Position numbers and translations under genes: made by a program
The notes under the pieces: generated by a model
Seen by the model: only the letters and a program-made list of their open reading frames with translations
What the model was told of the DNA's origin: nothing
Databases searched by the model: none
Part shown: positions 6,291 through 6,405 of the stretch, in pieces
Position numbering within the stretch: the first letter of the stretch is position 1
How the letters are laid out: every line of letters starts with the position of its first letter
Source of the DNA: Lentisphaeria bacterium
Lineage (GTDB): Bacteria; Verrucomicrobiota; Lentisphaeria; Oligosphaerales; Oligosphaeraceae
Assembly: GCA_028699735.1 (NCBI GenBank)
Contig: JAQVUB010000137.1
Location: 1-6,405 of the forward strand
Reading direction: 5' to 3'
Length of the DNA stretch: 6,405 bases

Positions 6291-6331
6291 AAGGGCAGGC
6301 AACGGAAGAAAATCCGCTGCCTGCCCTTTTT
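6291..6331 (+). terminator. Intrinsic terminator after dfx
   Basis: AAGGGCAGGCA (6291-6301) pairs with TGCCTGCCCTT (6318-6328). After one mismatch, CGGA pairs with TCCG around a six-base loop. The stem runs into TTTTT (6327-6331). It closes the rex-dfx unit. Confidence 0.9.
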
Positions 6332-6379
6332 CATGATGATCAACTGAATTTATCCACCATGTCAAAGGGAGAGGCAGAC

Positions 6380-6405
6380 ATGCGAAAGCTTTTTGTTCTA
6401 GGTGA
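6380..6405 (+). CDS. Start of an unidentified gene, cut by the window edge
   Basis: ATG 6380 is preceded by AAAGGGAGAGG (6364-6374), a good ribosome binding site, and opens a frame reading MRKLFVLG before the window ends. An in-frame ATG at 6359 has no such site. It lies after the dfx terminator, so it should have its own promoter or depend on readthrough. Eight residues are too few to identify a family. Confidence 0.5.

Overview
The window holds the redox-control and fermentation genes of an anaerobic bacterium. It carries a bifunctional aldehyde/alcohol dehydrogenase (AdhE), an [FeFe]-hydrogenase-like protein with a PAS domain (HydS type), a thioredoxin-like [2Fe-2S] protein, a Rex-family NADH-sensing repressor and a desulfoferrodoxin (superoxide reductase). 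This set fits a strictly or mostly anaerobic, ethanol-forming fermenter. The phylum cannot be fixed from these genes. The AT-rich, cacgaaaaa-like intergenic repeats remind me of Lentisphaerae/Kiritimatiellota-type genomes, but that is a weak impression.

Layout. Positions 1 to 4558 are read on the minus strand in the order adhE (4558 to 1931), a small [2Fe-2S] protein (1861 to 1601), then hydS (1466, running off the left edge). The adhE stop and the next start are 69 bases apart, joined by a long imperfect hairpin. The gap before hydS is 134 bases and holds a 9-bp tandem array and one copy of a dispersed repeat. Positions 4559 to 5081 are a 523-base divergent intergenic region. It contains the adhE promoter with a symmetric Rex-like operator, a second 9-bp GATC array, a large inverted repeat built from two more copies of the dispersed repeat, and the rex promoter. 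Rightward from there come rex (5082 to 5738), dfx (5887 to 6270), a strong intrinsic terminator, and the first codons of an unidentified gene at 6380.

How the parts probably work together (inference). AdhE reoxidises NADH by reducing acetyl-CoA to ethanol. Rex senses the NADH/NAD+ ratio and likely represses adhE through the 18-bp site just downstream of the adhE promoter, and perhaps its own promoter through a half-conserved site. HydS keeps all four H-cluster cysteines, but the cysteine used for proton transfer is alanine and the methionines next to the cluster are lost. This is the pattern of putative H2-sensing rather than H2-producing hydrogenases. Coupling adhE to hydS and a [2Fe-2S] protein would let both NADH and H2 levels inform ethanol production. 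Dfx protects such iron-sulfur enzymes from superoxide.

The most unusual parts are non-coding: three copies of one AT-rich repeat, two of them forming a 25-bp perfect inverted repeat, and two GATC-containing 9-bp arrays lying upstream of it in the same relative order at both sites.
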